Position numbers and translations under genes: made by a program. Below, piece after piece: positions 1 to 10,305 of a DNA stretch of 64,000 nucleotides. The stretch's first letter is position 1. Every line of letters begins with the position of its first letter. Origin of the DNA: Gracilariopsis chorda (Eukaryota > Rhodophyta > Florideophyceae > Gracilariales > Gracilariaceae); contig NBIV01000057.1 of NCBI GenBank assembly GCA_003194525.1, positions 310,001-374,000 of the forward strand, given 5' to 3'. The notes under the pieces are model-generated. The model did not search any database and was not told where the DNA came from. It saw nothing but the letters and a program-made list of their open reading frames with translations.

Positions 1-1480
1 TACGCTTTATCGCCCTTGTTCCCGCACATCACTCCAAATATCCCAAGCTCAGAGCCATGTCGCACACGTCACGTCACACTATGTCGTGAAAAACAACTAC
101 GAGCGTCACAAAAAGTGTCTCAAAACGCGCATTGCACACCACAGAGAGACACTGTCTTGCTTGTTACGCCTTTCGCCTTCAGCGACAACACAATCTGTAC
201 AACCACATATACAAACCTTCTTTTACGATATCACATATACACACACAAACCCCACGTTTTGCTTGTACACACCGCCCGTCATCCATCTCAAAACATCTTC
301 TTCCATATTCGATACTCTCCTCTCCAACCCGTGACAAACACACCCATGTCAATCTACAACTGTCGCCCACACCATACGCATGCCATCTCACCACACATCC
401 CCAATTCAGCGCTTACAAATTCCCGCTACAACAAGTGCGCCTACTATTTTACTTGCTTTATGCCGCACTGCTTGCGCACATCCACGTGCACTCGTGAAAA
501 CCTAAACGGCGCTGTTCATCAACGTGCACGCCGAAAATCTTACCTCCGCATTCAAACCCTCCACCCGCCTTCCTCATCTGCCAGCGCTTCTGGCAGCGCT
601 ATACGTGGGCGCGCGAGCACTTTCTGCCCGTGCGCCGCTTCTGAAAGCGCCAAATCGCTGTGTCGTTTCCGTCACAAAAACCGCCGTCTCTGCCGCAGAG
701 GGGGGGCATGTCCGTTGTCAGCCTGCAAGCTCGGAACGATACTCCGCTTTCGGGGGGGGGCATGACGCTCGTATCACGGTCCGCGTAGCGCGCCCGTTCT
801 GGAAGCCATTCACGATAAGCAGTGCAGAAGCAGGTAGTGGTGGACTCACGCAACGAACAGGGGAGACAAGTTCTCATCTTGATGGATCTGCACCAAAAGT
901 AGCGCCACGTTCCCCGTCCAGTTGAGCACGTAGATCGTCGCATCGGGACACACATCGCCATGTGCTCCTTTCACCGCGCCCACGGTGCAGCAGTTGGGCA
1001 ACCTTCTTTTTTTTTTCAAAAAGATACAGCTTCGCCATCTCCAGAAGGCGGCGGTGAAGACGGCAGTGGAAGAGCGGACGCGGCCAAGAAGGTTGTTCAT
1101 GCACGGAACGTGGCGAAGCGCGACACTCTTCGACAATCACACCGGCTCCGGATGCATCCCGAATCGGCGTCAGAGTGCAGCCGCTCTGCGCTGGTGCGCG
1201 CGTCGCAGATTGCTGCCGCCACTACGAGTGAAGCGTATCGCAGCACACGCTTACGTGGCGAAGCGCCTCAGTCAGTTTTCGCCCCGCAGTCCACGTCAGT
1301 CACGTCCCCGCCGCGGCCATTCCTTCGCCACTCGCGACCGCCACTTAAGACCTTAGCCGCGACCACTTCTCCGCTGTACGTTCTCGCCACACACCTCAGC
1401 ATCGCTCTTTCCCCCCCCCCCCCCCCCTCTTGTAACACCACGCAACCCCCAAACCCCTCCTCCACACCCAACTAAAACTC
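1..1480. other. Upstream region, no supported gene
   Basis: Several open frames run through this stretch on both strands, but they overlap one another, have biased compositions and show no domain I recognise. The first 500 bases are C/A-rich. From about 700 there are short G runs, and a T run lies near 1010. The last part is the putative leader and promoter of the monooxygenase-type gene that starts at 1481. I see no clear TATA box. Confidence 0.5.
1411..1427. repeat. C17 homopolymer in the leader of the LPMO-like gene
   Basis: Seventeen consecutive C residues end 53 bases before the ATG at 1481, in a pyrimidine- and C-rich leader. Such a tract is length-unstable and could affect transcription or leader structure. 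No function is shown by the sequence itself. Confidence 0.8.
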
Positions 1481-2950
1481 ATGTTCATTAAGTGGCTCCC
1501 TCTGGCACTTTTCTCCTTGTGCCTTATCCTTCCCCTAGCGTCCGGTCATGGACTTATGACAGATCCTCCCCAACGGGGTATCCTTGCCGGAAACAAATAC
1601 GCTCCTTTTCTCACCCCGATTTCGGGCGCACCCATCGACTTCTACGCACACTTTCCAGCAGGCGAGAAGAACACTCGCCCAGGCGCTGGCAAGAATTCCC
1701 AGGAACGTGCTGCAAGCCGAAACTGGACCCCATTCGAGCCGTTCAAGAAGAATTTCAACTGGAGAGCAGGTGTGTGTGGTGATCCCCGTCCCGGCCGACA
1801 AGACCACCTTAAAGGCGGTAAATATTACTTTGATGGTCTAATCACACGCACGTATAGACAGGGCCAGTTCCTGCACATGCGCAACTCCATCACCGCCCAT
1901 CACAATGGTTTCGTAGAAGTGCATATCTGCGACGTTTCTAAGTGTCCAGGCGGCGATATCTCAGAACGATGCTTCTCCGATTACGATGCTTGCGTCCAGC
2001 TTGAACGCACGCCTCTCGTCGAGTGCGACTCGGGTATGTCACAGAATTGCGCTCCTATCGATCCTAGATACAAGGGTCGATGGTACCTGCCTTGCAGCAC
2101 TGGCCGTCAATACGATGACTACGGTGGCGATTACATGGTATGGAACTTGCCAGAACACCTGCACTGCGACCATTGCGTTCTTCATTGGTACTGGGTTTCA
2201 GCTAACACGTGCAACCCACCAGGCGTTGTCGATTACTTTGAAGGCCCGAGCGGGCCCAAGAATTGGGGATCGTGCCGTGGACAGGGTGGCGCTGAAGGCG
2301 GATACACGAGAGTGCAACCGGAGTGTGGTGGTAGCATCTTCCCTGAGGAGTACCACCAGTGCGCTGACATCGCCATCCAACCTCTCAGCGGCGGTCGATC
2401 CACAGCCAGAGATGAACCCGAACAAGAACCCGAACAAGAACCCGAACAAGAACCCGAACAAGAACCCGAACAAGAACCCGAACAAGCGCCCGTAGAAGTA
2501 CTGGAGACACCGACGCCGGCGGCCACCGTCACCCCGATACCGACAGCGACGCCTACCGCTACACCGAGTGAGACTCCAACGCCCGTAGATATACTAGAAC
2601 AATCCGGTGTTGCGCAAACTGGCCCGTTCCGTTATGTATCGGTAATTGCCGACGGAAAAGAAATCTCACGAATCGATTCTGGCAAATCTGAGATTGTGGA
2701 CGTCAGTCGTTACAGAAAGATTGCCTTGGAGGCCGTCACGACTCGAAAAATCGGACGAGTGAACTTCGCCATCAACGGCAAAATAATTTGGATCGAGAAG
2801 TCGAGACGATACTTTCTGTACGGAAACAGCGGCGATACCCCCAATTATTGGAAAACCCCGATTCTGAACAGAACATTCATTCTCAATGTCAGTTCCCGTT
2901 CGGGCAGATATGAGATGGAAGTTGCCATTACGCTCAAGAATCGAAGATAA
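1481..2950 (+). CDS. Secreted LPMO_10-type (chitin-binding type 4) copper monooxygenase-like protein with C-terminal beta domain
   Basis: The 489-residue product begins with a signal peptide (residues 1-22) whose predicted cleavage leaves His23 as the new N-terminus (HGLMTDPP). An N-terminal His is the hallmark of lytic polysaccharide monooxygenases, where it forms the copper histidine brace with a second His, here probably His140 or His141 in ITAHHNGFVEVHICD. The catalytic-type domain spans about 23-300, is rich in paired cysteines and has the core motif LHWYWVSANTCNPPG (about 234-248). A linker follows: six EPEQ units (312-335), then a Thr/Pro-rich stretch to about 370. The remaining 115 residues look beta-rich and may bind carbohydrate, but I do not recognise the family. 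By family knowledge the enzyme would cleave wall or chitin-like polysaccharide oxidatively outside the cell. The exact AA family (AA15-like is possible) and the substrate are unknown. The frame is intronless and intact. Confidence 0.85.
   Translation: MFIKWLPLALFSLCLILPLASGHGLMTDPPQRGILAGNKYAPFLTPISGAPIDFYAHFPAGEKNTRPGAGKNSQERAASRNWTPFEPFKKNFNWRAGVCGDPRPGRQDHLKGGKYYFDGLITRTYRQGQFLHMRNSITAHHNGFVEVHICDVSKCPGGDISERCFSDYDACVQLERTPLVECDSGMSQNCAPIDPRYKGRWYLPCSTGRQYDDYGGDYMVWNLPEHLHCDHCVLHWYWVSANTCNPPGVVDYFEGPSGPKNWGSCRGQGGAEGGYTRVQPECGGSIFPEEYHQCADIAIQPLSGGRSTARDEPEQEPEQEPEQEPEQEPEQEPEQAPVEVLETPTPAATVTPIPTATPTATPSETPTPVDILEQSGVAQTGPFRYVSVIADGKEISRIDSGKSEIVDVSRYRKIALEAVTTRKIGRVNFAINGKIIWIEKSRRYFLYGNSGDTPNYWKTPILNRTFILNVSSRSGRYEMEVAITLKNRR
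2414..2485 (+). repeat. 12-bp coding minisatellite (six EPEQ codon units)
   Basis: Six near-identical copies of the unit GAACCCGAACAA encode the acidic EPEQ linker of the upstream gene. The uniform DNA copies indicate recent slippage-type expansion, so the linker length is probably polymorphic. Confidence 0.9.
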
Positions 2951-4440
2951 GCACCTCTTTGCAACATGTATCTCAACTCATGTACATAATATACTCGTGG
3001 TATTCTAACATCTGCTGGAGAGGGAGAATTGCATTGACGCATAGAGAGCTGAAAATGTACGGTCCCTGTGTGAATAGGAGACCATATGGACACAATACCG
3101 TCTGGTCCACATCACGGCTGACTATGGCGCGAATTTGCGCTACCTCAATAATGCATTGTACATACATTTGACTACAACTACTTGAATAACAACACTTACT
3201 GATTTACTTGCTTTTTACTAAACTCATACTTTTCTGCTCCTTACAATGTACAAATCTAGTTTATTACTCGATGGCAGCTCGAGACTCATTCGACTCATGC
3301 TGCAGTTTTTGAATCTTGTACTGAATTTCTACACACTTGCTTCGAGAAGGTCCTCCGCGAAACAGGAATTCAGACACGTTCGATGCGCTTGATTAACACA
3401 TGTTGCGTCTGAGAGTGGTCACAAAACAATGTTCAGCTGTTATCTCGATATTTGAGAGAATTCCTAATGGACTCATGATGTCCTAAAACATTGCATGCCA
3501 TTGATCCTCGATCGTATTTCAGTTCCAGCTCAATTAGATGTGGCGGATTAACAAATTTCTTTGGTTTACTTTAGGCTGGGTTTCAATGCATATTATGCAC
3601 CCGTCCTTCACTGTAACGAGACCCGAAAAGATAAGCAGGCACCCTACACACGTGTGTAGGGATCGACATTTTCGATTTGAGTCATGCAACGAATCTCTTT
3701 ATGTTCAGACAGGAGGTTGCCAGTTTTGCAATACTATAGTTCTTGTGTACCCTTGTAAACTATGAGTATCAGCTACCCTTGGTACGAAGAGAACAGAGCG
3801 AGGCATGCAGTTTGAGAATCGAAAAGGAAATACTTCTGTATCGGAAACGACGTGGTGCATAAATAAAGGAATCTATTTCTGTACTATGTATTTAAAGCCA
3901 TGTAATCCCCAGAACATATATAAAATAGCTTAAGTCTAGGGTTAAGCTTTGCACACTCAGTTCTATTTTCCGAAGGACGAACTCCGACGTTGTGTACACA
4001 ACAATCTGTAGTATGGTACCAAGAATGCTCCTCCCCTAACTACTCAACAAACACTCCACTTCAAGTATCGTCGACACCATTACAATGCTGCCGATGAACA
4101 CTGTATTCTTGAAATGCATGTCACCGAATGCAAAGACAACCCCCTTTGCTGAAATGATCCATACCGACTGAAAGAGGTGCAATAAACAGGTTCCAAACCT
4201 GTATCAGCTCTGAAACAGAGTCCAAGCCAATACACGCACCGCATATCTTCGTTATGCTTCATACATCGCATCCCACCTTCGTCATTTCGTCAGCAATCAA
4301 ATTGCAACATGCAATCAACATACACACCGCTTTTGCCAATGACAGGCCACATGAAACATCAGCTTCCATGCCCATGGTGCTCAATTTTAATTGGGAATTC
4401 CTGGAGTCGAAGGCGCCGTGAGTGTGGGATGAGGCTGAAG
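2951..4440. other. AT-rich intergenic region, no gene seen
   Basis: This stretch lies between the monooxygenase-type gene and the duplicated segment. Only short unrecognised frames occur. It holds a perfect 20-bp palindrome at 3642-3661 and AT-rich segments (such as the 3840-3930 area) that could end the upstream transcript. Confidence 0.5.
3642..3661. repeat. Perfect 20-bp palindrome
   Basis: CCCTACACACGTGTGTAGGG is its own reverse complement and has a CACGTG core (E/G-box type). It could be a dimeric transcription-factor site or simply chance. No adjacent gene start is evident. Confidence 0.7.
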
Positions 4441-4705
4441 AGTGTCGAATTCATGATTATGGAAACTGTTCATGACGAAGTAAGGTACAAAGCTTGCGAA
4501 TATGGATTCTTTGTTGGAATGTTGTTAGCAAACGGACTCGCCAAGAAACATCAACCCCCGAAAAGGACTATGCTTGTATGGATATAGCTAAAACTGGGAG
4601 AGCTACGATTTAAGTGCATGACTTCTTTGGAGGTTTCCATTAGTACCCTGGTACGACACTTCGGACTGGAAGAATTTTCTGCATTTGCTGAGACGAATGG
4701 GAGGG

Positions 4706-4713
4706 TATTTAAG
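4706..4713 (+). promoter_or_regulatory. TATA-like box of the first small basic-protein gene
   Basis: TATTTAAG lies 170 bases before the ATG at 4884, with a C/T-rich stretch between them that would make a plausible leader. It is assigned by position and sequence only. Confidence 0.4.
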
Positions 4714-4883
4714 GCCGTTTCTCCATGTTCACTACACCCTTGCATCTTTTATTCAACTGCGTTCTTCACTCCAACAGCTACTGCTTGGTTATCTTGCTCG
4801 TATTCATTCGATCCTCTCCAGCTCTACTTCTTCTTGCCCATAAACCTTTTCCTCCGTTTTCAGTACAAGCCAAACTATTCAAG

Positions 4884-5201
4884 ATGGGTATTGAAAGATT
4901 GATAGTTCGCTTTAATGGAGTGACAACCGGGTACGATTTAACAACCCCGGAGCGGCGGAGCTACCAACTTCGAAGTCCGGAAGACTGGGTGACCTTCCGC
5001 ATGTCGAGCGTCACGAGGGCACTTGAGGGCTTGACACTAGGCCCGGAAAAGCCGCCTTTGGTCGCAAGACACGAGACAAACAAGAGAAGGTGGAGAGCAA
5101 GGCGCTCGAAACAGAGGCGAGCAAACAATAGGAGAGCGCGCCGACTTAGCAGTCCATATGATGGCCGTTGCGACAAGGAACGCAAAGATTGTTCTTGTTA
5201 G
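4884..5201 (+). CDS. Small basic protein, paralog of the product of 8077-8376; function unknown
   Basis: The 105-residue product starts MGIERLIVRFNGVTTGYDL. The open frame extends upstream, but homology with the second copy begins near this methionine, so I chose this start. Residues 3-50 form a compact conserved block including TTPERR and FRMSSVTRALEGL. After residue 60 the protein is strongly basic (Arg/Lys clusters) and ends with a short Cys-containing tail (CDKERKDCSC). I recognise no family. The layout of a folded N-terminus plus a basic tail would suit nucleic-acid binding or nuclear targeting, but that is inference. Two diverged copies that keep the conserved block argue that it is a real gene. 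Confidence 0.65.
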   Translation: MGIERLIVRFNGVTTGYDLTTPERRSYQLRSPEDWVTFRMSSVTRALEGLTLGPEKPPLVARHETNKRRWRARRSKQRRANNRRARRLSSPYDGRCDKERKDCSC

Positions 5202-5479
5202 CATTTTAAGTAAATAAGAATAGTTTGTCATGTTTGTGTGTTTTGTTGTTACGTTGCTTCAATTTCACGTCTTCTTCAAAATCAGGGTTCCGCAGTCATT
5301 GTTCCAGCGTTTGGATCAATTCAAGTGAGCAAACCAAGTCCTTTGCAAAGTTTTATTCGCGACGCCAAAACGCGTAAATATGTCTGTCCTCAAACTTATA
5401 TCTTTCGCCGCCAAATCTGAGCGAAACAGGAAAGAGGCAGAAGGATGCAGCGACATGAGATGTGAAGGGAGGGTGGACA

Positions 5480-5625
5480 GCAAATGCCACGGCGCATGCG
5501 ACATGGAATTGAACTGACAATAACAAGACGCATCCACGTGGATCCGCTGAGCAAACGGTTGCACACCTGAACGTTCATTGGCCGACATCAACGAGGAGGA
5601 GGCGTTTGAGCTCAGATATTTTTCC
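5480..5625. repeat. Dispersed repeat module, copy 1
   Basis: Shared blocks with 8683-8830 and 30,963-31,140 include GCCACGGCGCATG, CACCTGAACGTTCATTGG and a GAGCTCAGA-type stretch, in the same order. It lies about 280 bases downstream of the first small basic-protein gene and may belong to its 3' flank or to an old short interspersed element. Confidence 0.55.
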
Positions 5626-5891
5626 GAAACCATTGCCTGGATAGACACTAGTGTGGGTCTTCTGTTTCGTAGTTAGACCACAACTGCTGCAGATGGTCAT
5701 CAAAGGTAGGATATCCTTCTAACGCTTACTGTCTGGCGATATCCTTGGCGATTCGCACAGCATCGCCTTTCCACGCTCGAGCGTTCTTTGTTGCTTGAGG
5801 CGGCGGGCATATCCTGGTCCCCTTCGCCTTACATGCCACCATGTGAAAAACATCCGTCGCCATGCGGCCATGATTTCGGCTAGTTTCCGTC

Positions 5892-6932
5892 GTGTCCAAC
5901 GTTGACAACTCCGGCAACAAGGATCCAGCAGAAGATATATGCTTTGAAGTTCACTCGGCAGTACTTGTGGACGCTGTTCGTCAGAAGATTATATGCGATC
6001 TTAAGTATATCGGTATTCACTGCGCGTCAGAGACCGGGGATTGGGACACGTTCAGCAACTACGCTCAAGTTTGGGATGTGCTCGAGCGGCGTTGGTGGAT
6101 TCCTGCAAACGTATTGTGAATATGGCGAATGCGGCTGATGCTACAAAATATGAACTCACAGCAGACGTAAAGCTATTTCTTCGGGCTTCAAAACTCGCTA
6201 GTGCTGGGGACCGAGTTAGAAAGCCCACGATGACAGCGATTCAGAACAGAGTCAAAGAGAATAGCATTGGGCGGAGACGGTGCTGCAGGATATGTGTTGA
6301 GTGTGCCCTAATTACTATGGGATGGCAATGCCTACTGTCTTCTGCAGAAGACAATCGATGCCCGTGCGATGATCTTAATGAAATTTCCTTGCTTGGCGCG
6401 AGCGAATTTGCTCTAAAGGGTTGGCGGTGCTACTTCGAGCAGACGAATGGTGAGAGCGCAACGAATGAGGTAAAAGTTGCAGAACTCTGCAAGATAAATT
6501 GGATCTACAAGTCGAGGGAAAGACGGGGAACCTCGATCAGCAGTGATCGGTGAGATTTGCAATGATATTGTGGAGCGCTACAGCTGGGGCAAGGAGGTTG
6601 CGGATATTTTTTTGGACGTGAAGATGCTGGTTATGACCATTGTGGAAGTCGGGATATGCGAACTGATTCATAGGTACAATCCGAAGATGCGTGTGAGCGC
6701 TGCTGTTCGCCAGTTTCAGAAGACACATGGAGTGGACCCTGTCTGCTGTCTGTGTATGACTCCCTTCAAACATAGTTGCGGTTCTCTGACAACGAAGCCG
6801 CAATGGCATTCACGCCGAAAATCTCTACGACGGGAGTTGAATGTCATTAAACACCTTCGTTCATTTCATCGAGCACATTCAATGTATTCCGAACACGACT
6901 TCAACATATTTATGCAGACGCTCCCAGCCTAG
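5892..6932 (+). other. Possible decayed gene, unrecognised
   Basis: Three overlapping plus-strand frames (about 5892-6119, 6041-6553 and 6543-6932) follow one another, as would a coding region with two frame changes. The last one has a Cys/His cluster (CCLC near residue 62 and HLRSFH near residue 105) that vaguely recalls zinc-finger spacing. No frame has a convincing start, and I recognise no family. It may be a degraded transposase or host gene, or not coding at all. Around it (5640-5890 and 6933-7640) I see nothing to annotate. Confidence 0.2.
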
Positions 6933-8076
6933 TCGAAGCCCCGGTCCGATTGCTGGCATCCCTGGAGAATTCTCCCACATACACGCTGAGCAATGATATC
7001 CTCGTCTTGAACACACGTCTACTTCCTTTTTGCTGAAGGAGGGTTGAGCAGAAACCACTCCTCCTTTTCAAGACAACCGAGAGCACTGTAACGAAGACTG
7101 TGGACTCAGAAGGTGGGCTACGAATGCCAATACGTACAATATTTTTCACAACTGCGATCCAAGTCGGCTATCTTGTCCAGTCGTAGCACTGGTTTGGTCC
7201 GTGTAAGCCCCGACTATTGATCAAGAACGCGAATTGAAATGATATGAGTCACCTCACTCTTCCACTACCGAATCTCATACCACACCATCTCCACCATGGG
7301 CTTTGTCGTGAGCAGAAACACAGCCCAAAGCAATAATGAAGTATGCCTCAACTATCGTTGAGAAGCCATACAGAGCCAGGCAGGTCACTTTCCACGTTCA
7401 CGAGCAAGAAAATGAATGGACAAAAAGGGCTGGTACGACATGTTTTCCTTCTGATCGACAGTTCAGAGCTGCAACGCCATTGCGAGTGGTTAAACCAGGA
7501 CGTAGTCAATCCTCCTCTAGGATGTCTATATCTAGTACCTCAGATATGATGCCTTGTTAATCATAAACGGGTGCAGTGTTTCATGTCCATTACTTGGAGG
7601 GTTGCCATTCTGTCTACCACGATGCGCAATTTGCTGCGCGAATGTGCGGAACACACGTCGCAGTGAAATTGGAGAAGATTGTGTTAAAGATTGGTGAATT
7701 GATGGAGCCGAAGGATATGCTGGCTGACTCCTTCTTCGACGTCTGTGCAGGCGCGATGTTACATTCGTATGAATCACAACTAAGGATGCGTACAGGAGAA
7801 CATTTTCTCCGAAAGAGGAACCTGTAGGTTCAATGTTGCTGAAAATGGGAGAGTTTCGTATCAAATGAAGATAGTCTCTAGAGGTTTGCGCTAAGACGTT
7901 AGTATTGTAAATTGAGAGAGGGATGCGTTGTACAATCTGTGGGATAGCTAAAAGAGTACTTAGAGCCTCTTCACCAGGATTCACAAGCCGTACCGCGTAT
8001 CATTTCATCTGTGCTTCTTCCTTGCGCGATTTTCAAAGCTTCATCTCTTCAAGTTTCTAGACGCACACGCGGTAAG

Positions 8077-8376
8077 ATGCGTACTCTGGAGCGACTGATC
8101 GTCAAGTTCAATGGGGTCACAACGGGGTATGACCTGACAACCCCGGAGCGGCGCCGATACGAACTACGCACCCCGCAGGACTGGGCAGAATTCAGAATGT
8201 CTAGTGTGACCAGGGCGCTTGGAGGGCTCTCTCTGAGGCCAGACAAGGCTCTACCCGTAAAAACTGAGAGCGAGAAGCAAAAGCGCAAAGCCAAGCGCAA
8301 GAAGAAAGTCAGGAAGAACAAACGCAAGGGTAGCACGCGTCCATGCTCCTGTACTTTGCACTGCAACGCCGAGTAG
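8077..8376 (+). CDS. Small basic protein, second paralog; function unknown
   Basis: The product has 99 residues and begins MRTLERLIVKFNGVTTGYDL. Residues 3-50 are nearly identical to the first paralog (4884-5201). The C-terminal third is an almost unbroken Lys/Arg run followed by a Cys-containing end (PCSCTLHCNAE), so the tail keeps its character while its sequence has diverged. That pattern, with a conserved N-terminal block and a composition-only tail, suggests purifying selection on the first 50 residues. The open frame continues upstream, but homology with the first copy starts only at this methionine. No family is recognised. Confidence 0.65.
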   Translation: MRTLERLIVKFNGVTTGYDLTTPERRRYELRTPQDWAEFRMSSVTRALGGLSLRPDKALPVKTESEKQKRKAKRKKKVRKNKRKGSTRPCSCTLHCNAE

Positions 8377-8682
8377 GGAGAGTTTGTGCGTCTGTGATCC
8401 AAGTAAAGTTGTATGTTTTATCCTATGTGTGAGCGTTTTCCATGTTAGTTCTTTTTGCTTCGTTGTGCTTCTGTTTCAAGGACGTATTCCGCAGTCACTG
8501 ACAAGTTGGGGACGAACATACTAAGAGAGGAATCCACTCTGCTGCGTTTTTGTACCTAATGGAAGAGAATGAATTGCAACCCAAAAGAACAAGTCGTGAA
8601 GCATGACGCTACCGAACTTCAGGAACTGAACGAAAGGCAACCATGGGCCCACTCGAATGGAAGGTAAGAAATGAACGTATAT

Positions 8683-8830
8683 AATTGCCACGGCGCATCC
8701 CGATAAACCGCCATCATCAAATGAGGCTGCACCAAGTGGACGCTACTCCTGTACTTTTGCACAGCTGCGCGTTCATTGGTCGAAATCTCAGAGCTGGACC
8801 TCGAGCTCACACTTTTTGTCCGCCGTCTAC
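8683..8830. repeat. Dispersed repeat module, copy 2
   Basis: It matches copy 1 (5480-5625) in order: GCCACGGCGCATC, then GCGCGTTCATTGGTCG, then a GAGCTCA-type block. It lies about 310 bases after the second small basic-protein gene, the same relative position as copy 1. A GGTACC-containing stretch follows at about 8880-8905. Confidence 0.55.
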
Positions 8831-8859
8831 GCCAGCCTCCTTTGCCTTTCGCAATGCCG

Positions 8860-9581
8860 AAGTTAGCCCTCGGAGGGTATCAAGGTACCAAAGGTACCGA
8901 AGGCACAAAGGTCAAGCTCTCGTGAAGCACACTACTCGAATTATTTACCCTATCAAATTCAGCGTGACTACTATAGCTGGAATATTACTAGCAGCATCGT
9001 AACCGCATGGTACGACGTTGATGACGATGTGAAGCAGTGGTATGCTTTTGGCAGTAGGTTTTCAAAGACCAGCAGCGACGCTCACCATCATCACGCCCTC
9101 GTCGATGGGCGTAGGGATGTCCGTTTATTGATTGACTCATGTGACCTCTACTTGTCTATACACTTGAAATTGTTCTACTCGGTTTGGCTATGGTTTCAAG
9201 ACTTTCACGTTCTGTTCTCACCATTTTGATTTCGCCCACATGTTGTTTCACCATCACCAAAGTAATCAAAGAACGGATTTCGACTTCTCGCCAGCCATTT
9301 GGCTCGCAGGAGAGCTGGACAACGAGTATCCAGTTGTCTCTCCGCGATTCTCGCGACCACGGAGTAAATTATTTCTGAGAGGTGTGTAGAGGGAGTTCTC
9401 CCTCACAGTTGCTAACTTTACGAATCTCATTACAGACGCATGTCAGTACTCTCAAGAGAAGTGCATATTTGTTTTGTAGGAGCAACACACATTAATAATT
9501 CTCCTCGTCACAGCTAGTGTCTGAGTTCTAACATGAGCTCTCACTCCAGTCGCACATCTTGCGTCTTTGTATTGGTTCCTT
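8860..9581. other. Intergenic region, no gene seen
   Basis: Only short unsupported frames are present. The end of this stretch would hold the 3' end of the minus-strand gene at 9582-10154. Confidence 0.5.
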
Positions 9582-10154
9582 TCAAACTAGCAGAACTGAA
9601 AGGAAAGCAATCAGCTCCGCTACGCATCCGTCGGCCTCCAGAACAAGTTCCGTCAACTCTACAATTTCTTCCAAATTCCATCCGAGATCATCTCCGTCCT
9701 CGATGATTTCCAGCACGATGTCCCGTAGCTCTCGCAGATCTCTTCGAATATTGTTCACCAGGCTCTGTCCCGCCTGATCAGCAACGTCCTCAAGGTCTCC
9801 CAGCAGGTCCCTCAACCCATTTCTAACCGCCCGCATTCGCGACGAACGGCTTCCGCCAAGTTCCCGCAATTCCTTCAGAGTATTGACTGCATTCCTGGCG
9901 AACCGGATGAAGCGTCGCGTGTACCAAGCAGAACCTAGTCTAGTGCGCTTTCTCCAGTGACTCTTGTGCTTGCGGGTGTTTCCCCTAACCTGCTGCAGTC
10001 TGCCTTTCAGAATAAACAATCCGTAATACCTCGATCTCCTCGAAGCTATCGACAAGGACGTCGAACGTTGCTGTACTTGCTGGTTTGATGCCGTTGCCGA
10101 AGCCAGAATGCAAAGTAACGCCAGCACAGTGATGTACTTGGGCACGTTCATCAT
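9582..10154 (-). CDS. Secreted helical protein with signal peptide; function unknown
   Basis: The 190-residue product begins MMNVPKYITVLALLCILASA, a clear N-terminal signal peptide, probably cleaved near residue 22-23. Residues about 30-100 are strongly basic (Arg/Lys-rich). Residues about 100-180 alternate Leu/Ile/Val with Glu/Asp/Arg, as amphipathic helices do (RRDLRELRDIVLEIIED), and the last 14 residues are hydrophobic. Only one cysteine lies in the C-terminal half. Together with the TATA box 143 bases upstream, this argues for a real extracellular or vesicular protein. Charge polarity (basic then acidic) is its main oddity. Antimicrobial, wall-associated or structural roles are all possible, and none is shown. 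Confidence 0.55.
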   Translation of the reverse strand: MMNVPKYITVLALLCILASATASNQQVQQRSTSLSIASRRSRYYGLFILKGRLQQVRGNTRKHKSHWRKRTRLGSAWYTRRFIRFARNAVNTLKELRELGGSRSSRMRAVRNGLRDLLGDLEDVADQAGQSLVNNIRRDLRELRDIVLEIIEDGDDLGWNLEEIVELTELVLEADGCVAELIAFLSVLLV

Positions 10155-10297
10155 TGATTAATAGTGCGTTTCGCATAAAGTTCCGTGGTAGAAGTTGTTC
10201 TATCTCAGAGAGTGATTCCGTGGAAGAGGGATTCAACGCAAAACTGGAGACAGGGATGGTTCTGAAGATTGTTGAAGAGCTTGAATCTACGGACGGG

Positions 10298-10305
10298 CTT
10301 ATATA
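10298..10305 (-). promoter_or_regulatory. TATA box of the secreted helical protein gene
   Basis: On the minus strand the sequence reads TATATAAG, about 143 bases before the ATG at 10154. A start some 25-30 bases downstream would give a leader of about 115 nt. It sits in a GC-richer context (GGCTATATAAGCCC), as expected for a core promoter. Confidence 0.6.

Larger units (their letters stand above)
4590..5640 (+). repeat. Duplicated segment, copy 1 (contains the first small basic-protein gene)
   Basis: Similarity to 7840-8860 covers part of the upstream region (the GGGAGAGnTnCGnAT area at about 4590-4640 against 7845-7890), the coding region, and the 3' flank (TTCCGCAGTCAnTG at about 5290 and 8488). 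Order and spacing are kept, so this is a segmental duplication with an offset of about 3.2 kb. Identity is high in the 5' half of the coding region and much lower outside it. Confidence 0.7.
7840..8860 (+). repeat. Duplicated segment, copy 2 (contains the second small basic-protein gene)
   Basis: This is the collinear counterpart of 4590-5640. It contains the second gene at 8077-8376 and the second copy of the dispersed module at 8683-8830. Confidence 0.7.

Noticed and set aside
16-765. 249-codon frame at the start of the window
   Set aside because: It has C/A-rich low-complexity composition, overlaps long frames on both strands and shows no recognisable domain or credible start context.
2198-2485. 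Minus-strand frame with a repeated FGFLFGFL pattern
   Set aside because: It is the antisense shadow of the EPEQ-coding minisatellite in the LPMO-like gene.
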